The position numbers and the translations under genes are program-made. The notes under the pieces are model-generated. The model ran no database searches. It saw only the letters and a program-made list of their open reading frames with translations, and was not told the origin of the DNA. 64,000 bases of DNA from Arctopsyche grandis (Eukaryota > Arthropoda > Insecta > Trichoptera > Hydropsychidae): the NCBI RefSeq assembly GCF_051622035.1, contig NC_135364.1:19619001-19683000 (forward strand). The letters run 5' to 3'. Numbering within the stretch: the stretch's first letter is position 1; each line of letters opens with the position of its first letter. Positions 60,025 through 64,000 of this stretch are shown here, one piece after another.

Positions 60025-60938
60025 TTAAATTTCGCCTCTGAGCGCTTTTTGTCTGAATTGAAACATTTTTTTAACCCATTTATCCATTCTTAGTTTTTCA
60101 TCTGGAAAGAGCTGTAACAACAAAAATGTATCGAAATTAAGGTAAAATTTTGGCGAAACCGTAGCGACCATACTTAGGTAGATTATTTTTGGGGAGAGTG
60201 ATATTAGACTGTAGGGAATTTTTTAAATAAATAAGAAATCGTCTTACGTCTGGATGAAACATTGAGTCCACTTGAGGCAGTTCCATGTCGGGAACCTTCA
60301 CTGTTCCGGCGTCCAAATCGATGACTATATTATCTGGAATCTTTTTACTTCTAGTTGACGTAAACTGCTTTGGAACGAACGAATCTAGGTTGAGTTCGTC
60401 CAATACGTTTCTATCTTGAATTGTAGGCATCTCTTCTTTGACTTCCACTTCTTTTTGTTCATAAGAGGGCAATTTACACATGGTTAAACCTGCAGCCTCT
60501 GCAGCTTTGATGGCCTTTTCTATCTTACTCTCAGTGTCATCCGATCCATGTTTATTGATTTCAGCTGCAACGAAAGTACACAACTTGAGCACAAAATTCA
60601 ATACTTCGAAAGTAATGGAATAAGTTAAAAGGTGTACCTTGAGTCACTAGCGGAGGTACTAATGTTGTTTTGCTTCGCTTGGAATCACGTGTTCTTCGGT
60701 TGCGGCGGGAGCGAGACCGGGAACGCGAACGAGAACGAGATCTAGATCGGGAACGGGAGCGTGATCGCGATGAGGACGGGGAAGAAAGTTCACGGTCTCG
60801 TTCCCGTTCTCTTTCGCGGTCCCGGTCCCGATCTCTGTCCCTGTCTCTGTCTCTGTCTCTACGTCGTGGCCGTTCGCGTTCTCGACGTTTTCTTTCGCTG
60901 CGACTTCGACTTCTACTTCGGCTGCGAGTTCGCGGCAT
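60025..60938 (-). CDS. RSRC1: Serine/arginine-related protein 53 (RSRC1-like)
   Basis: Exons complement(60025..60111, 60248..60564, 60638..60938), 234 aa. RSRC1 is a nuclear RS-domain protein affecting second-step splicing and 3' splice-site choice. Exon 1 is a low-complexity RS and RD/RE domain (residues 2-90). Exon 2 begins AEINKHGSDD and contains KAAEAAGLT and LDSFVPKQFTSTR, like the DSFVQQTF segment of relatives. Exon 3 ends MDKWVKKMFQFRQKALRGEI after MFHPD/LFPDEK, corresponding to the conserved RSRC1 C terminus (HPNLF...KWFKRLIALRQERL). Splice phases agree. The protein is shorter than vertebrate RSRC1 (about 330 aa), mainly in the RS and coiled-coil parts. Start ATG 60938 is the first Met in frame. 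Confidence 0.85.
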
Positions 60939-61208
60939 CGCAGTCCTCGTTCGACTATCACCTGTCAACTGTCACACTAAATACGCTACGAACAGATTTG
61001 CGTAGTCATCATTCTCGTCCTCGTTACCGTAAACCTTGTGTAACTCTATTATCTTTATTTAAATCTTAAATCTAAGCCTGATATGAAACAACTTGTTGTC
61101 AGACTCTTGTATTAATTATTTTAAGACACAATTTTGACAGCGCGCGTCGCGATTTAATGCTAAGCGTAATTTGGTCTAAAAACGCATTTGTTGTCATATA
61201 TTCGATTG

Positions 61209-61376
61209 GGCTCGGTGATTATTTCACACACAGCGATCTCGCACGCGTCACTATTATCTTCATCACGGAACATCTGGCTCCCGAAAATTCTGTCCATCGA
61301 GAGATATTCACTATTATCACAACTATCATACTAACGAGAATATTCCGTATTCGCGATTTTCGTAGTAACGATTTGG
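61209..61376. mobile_element. M1-family MITE (reverse orientation)
   Basis: It starts GGGCTCGGTGATTATTTCACA. The interior AACATCTGGCTCCCGAAAAT and ATATTCCGTATTCGCGATTT match the family. The far end (GTAACGATTTGG) is degraded, so no TSD can be judged. Confidence 0.65.
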
Positions 61377-62233
61377 TAGGTGATGTGAAAAAAGTAACGA
61401 GTATTGTGAGCATCGTATTGTTTCTTAAAAATCCGCTTCTGCAAGCACCGAATGAATAATGGTGTGAAGATGGGATATTAGATTGTACTACATTATATTG
61501 TGATTTTTTTGGTACAGATAATAACTTGATACTTTAGAGAACAATGATTAAAAGTTTGCGAATCAAAAAAAAAGTATTCAAATACACAAAAACATGGAAC
61601 TAGCTAAAATTTTGTAAATTTGTAAAATTAAAAAAAGTTGAAAATTACAAGTTTTCAGCTTTTGGTAAAATGAATTCGCCTGGCTATTATTTTATTATTT
61701 TGCTTTTTGTTTCTTACTGTATTTTAAATTTAACTGCAAAACATCAATATTGAGGAGATAGGGCAATTTAATTTTCAATTGATTTTTGGAGCATCATCTT
61801 TTAATCAAAGTTAGAGTATCGTTATGTGTACTCGTATTTTAAAATTTTCGTGTAAGTAGAAAACATGATATTTCATGAGAATTTTTATATATCACATTTT
61901 TCGAAACATTTAAGGCGCCTTTTCATTTACGGCGCCTGTGTATGCCAAATACTTCGCACGCGCCACGAGTCGGTTCTGACTATAATGATTTGCGGCATCA
62001 AAATCATAATTATGATATAAAATCAAAAATAGTTCAGTTGCAAATTCACTCCAACTGGGCGAGTACAGGATCGAACCTCTCTAAAACACAATTCGGTCTT
62101 TCACGCACGGGGCTTTATATTCACCGTTCCCCCGAGTAGCCCCGACTACATAGCAATTAATTTTTTACTCAATCTCGTATTCTATCGTATCAATCTCACT
62201 CAAATAAAAGAATGCCATATATAGATAATTATC
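61377..62233. other. Intergenic, no gene recognised
   Basis: AT-rich sequence. On the minus strand a B-box-like GGTTCGATCC occurs near 62070, but no tRNA structure fits around it. Confidence 0.3.
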
Positions 62234-62633
62234 GTTACATCATAATATAGAAAGTGGAGTCGCAATAGTGGAAATGTGTCAGTGGAGACGAGCGACAAGG
62301 CACAACAAGAAGTGTGGGCGAGCGCGTTGGCAGTCCTGTAGAGATGTCGGTGTGTGTGAGGTGCGCGTGGTGGTGGTGGTGGTAGTGTGGTGTGGTGTGG
62401 TGTGGTGTGGTGTGGTGTGGTAGTGGAGGCGAAGTAGTTAGGTGTGGTTGCGGCCGCAGTGGGTGCGAGTGTCGGCCGCGGCGGCCCCGCCGCGCCCCTC
62501 GCCCCCTTTCTTTGGCCCCAGCCGTTCGCCCCTCGCCCCTCGCCCCTCTCTCCTCGCCCCTCACCTCGACTGCCACCAGCCGGGGACTCGCAGGGTACAA
62601 ACGAGAGCCATCGCCATCGCCATCGCCATCGCC
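62234..62633 (+). promoter_or_regulatory. GC-rich promoter / 5' UTR candidate
   Basis: The sequence is much richer in GC and CpG than the rest of the window. A (GTGGT)n run lies at 62367-62425, followed by GGCCGCGGCGGCCCCGCCGC and CGCCCCTCGCCCCT repeats. It ends with a (CATCGC)n run just before an ATG. It is most simply read as the leader of a gene transcribed to the right. Confidence 0.5.
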
Positions 62634-62666
62634 ATGCAGCCGGCCGAGTCGTATGACAGCCGCCAG
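62634..62666 (+). CDS. Candidate first coding exon of an unidentified gene
   Basis: ATG 62634 opens MQPAESYDSRQ and is followed at once by a good donor (CAG/GTCAGT). If real, the rest of the gene lies beyond 64000, because no matching coding exon follows in the window. The peptide is too short to identify. Confidence 0.4.
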
Positions 62667-64000
62667 GTCAGTTGCCGCCCACACCCCATACCCCATACCC
62701 CATACCCCTCTCCTCCCCTCCCCTCCCCTCCCCTCCCCTCACCCTTTTACACGCCCTTTCAACGAGGGTCATCTCTTCGTCCTCCATCGATGCGGTCAGA
62801 ACGCCGCTACAAAACCGTTTGCTCTTCCCTTCCCACCCCACTCTTCTCTGCCTTCTCCTCTCCTCTCCTCTCCTCTCCTCTCCTCTCCTCTCCTCTCCTC
62901 TCCACTCCTCTTCTCTTCCATGACATTCGCCTGTCAACTGTCATGTGAGTCACCCCTGCATCTCTCTCACGTCACGTATATACACAAGTACATATATATA
63001 CATATACCAGATGTGCTTTCGATTCCTCGCCAACTGATTTCGGGACTCTCCTAATGATCTTGTTCTGATACAAATCACTACATCATATACAAATCTGACG
63101 GTGATGTGCGTAATTTTCCAACACCTGCAACTTTATCAATCAATTTCAGACGTTGTATAATTGGTTGACCGATTTTTTAACAGGTTGAAGAAGGACAGAC
63201 TTTAAATTTAAATAATTTTTAAAAAATACTTCATATGTATATTTCTTTATAAAATTTTTCATTATATTTTAAGGAAATCGATTTGAATGTCCTATACATA
63301 TATACATTTTCATTTTTTAAATATATTTTGTCACAAATTATATTGCTAAATTTCACCAACAATCGAATAAACTATTATTAATTAAACTGCTCAAAATAAA
63401 TTTTATCTATGTGTGTCGCATACATTATTATTTTAGTGTCATATTAATAAAAATGAGAAATAAAGGATATTTATGACACTCGATAGGTATGTCGAAATAT
63501 AAAATCATCCCTTTCAATTGTAAAAGCAATGTCATATATTAATATGCAGTAACTGCTATATAGTTATATATTATGTACATACAAATTGTTGTTTACTATT
63601 GCTACTACAGTTTTTGCTTTTATATTGCACAATGAAATATTCGTCATTAGTAGAATTATATATGTATGTATACTGTCTAGCTTATAAAAAATGGTAAAAT
63701 TTAAGATGAATGAATGTACGTACTAACCAATTTGGAAAGAATGGTAGCTTTTTATTTGGCAATTGGTAGTTAATTGCCGTTCAAAACAACATTGGCAAAA
63801 TTAAAGTGCGTATTTTATTGTTGTGTTGAAAATTTGTGCAAAAATCCAATTACATCAATATACGAGCAACCCCCCCATCTTGTTTTAATATATTCCATTT
63901 TTTAGGCATGTAAACAGTGTTGTTTGAAATTATATCAATATATACATGAGGCTGTTTATTTAAGTGTTTACATATTTAACAAGTTTACTTAGTATATTCT
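62667..64000. other. Pyrimidine-rich repeats, then AT-rich intron-like sequence
   Basis: Strand-asymmetric simple repeats occupy the left: (ACCCCAT)n at 62684-62706, (CTCCC)n at 62708-62740 and (CTCCT)n at 62853-62912. From about 63060 the sequence is AT-rich without ORFs, as expected for a long first intron. Confidence 0.45.

Noticed and set aside
60561..61069. Alternative frames across the RS domain (for example 60670-61005 plus)
   Set aside because: Low-complexity RS/RD coding creates open frames in several registers. Only the minus-strand frame splices in phase to conserved RSRC1 exons.
62060..62085. Minus-strand B-box-like GGTTCGATCC
   Set aside because: No matching A box or cloverleaf; treated as chance.
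62234..63054. ORFs of 153-220 aa in the GC-rich island
   Set aside because: They read through simple repeats (Pro/Ser/His/Arg-rich) and cross a strong splice donor; a short first exon is the more sensible reading.

Overview
This window is nuclear DNA from an insect. The evidence is spliced genes with GT-AG introns, a head-to-head pair of ZAD-type C2H2 zinc-finger genes (a class largely restricted to insects), AT-rich introns and spacers, and many small DNA transposons. A holometabolous insect is likely, but I cannot name the order.

Genes in order: UBIAD1/heix (+, 2.9-4.0 kb); a nessy/LPCAT3 lysophospholipid acyltransferase in two exons (+, 11.5-18.8 kb) split by a 5.9-kb transposon-filled intron; POFUT2 (-, 21.5-22.7 kb); two divergent paralogous ZAD zinc-finger genes (24.9-26.3 kb - and 27.0-28.6 kb +); Sfmbt with four MBT repeats, SLED and SAM (-, 29.4-32.6 kb); a single-exon TMEM63 channel (+, 36.6-38.8 kb); SSR2/TRAP-beta (-, 39.9-41.1 kb); ZW10 (-, 43.4-46.1 kb) with a POLR1D-like small ORF ending only 5 nt upstream of its ATG (-, 46.1-46.6 kb); an unnamed five-exon small protein with a possible OB fold (-, 48.8-49.6 kb); an 18-exon Row/POGZ-like zinc-finger protein carrying a Merlin/ISXO2-like transposase-derived domain (+, 51.0-57.3 kb); SNRNP25 (-, 58.1-58.7 kb) and TIMM13 (+, 59.2-59.4 kb) as a divergent pair; RSRC1 (-, 60.0-60.9 kb); and a GC-rich promoter with a candidate first exon at the right edge (62.2-62.9 kb). 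Exon joins were worked out by hand from splice sites and reading phase. They are mutually consistent but untested.

The genes are mostly unrelated housekeeping functions: isoprenoid/quinone metabolism, phospholipid remodelling, O-fucosylation, ER translocation, the spindle checkpoint, the minor spliceosome, mitochondrial import and chromatin. I see no single pathway locus. Shared transcription units are likely for POLR1D-like/ZW10, and shared promoters for SNRNP25/TIMM13 and the two ZAD genes.

Between the genes, transposons form a readable nested record with target-site duplications (TSDs). They include an apparently intact 2.7-kb hAT element with a 716-aa transposase and perfect 8-bp TSD; a TTAA-flanked piggyBac-like MITE in three copies; two foldback families with 9-bp TSDs (Mutator-like); several hAT-type MITEs; a CACTA-like MITE; two solo LTRs; and four 5'-truncated non-LTR retrotransposon fragments. 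A piece of SSR2 (exon plus intron) has been copied into the nessy intron.
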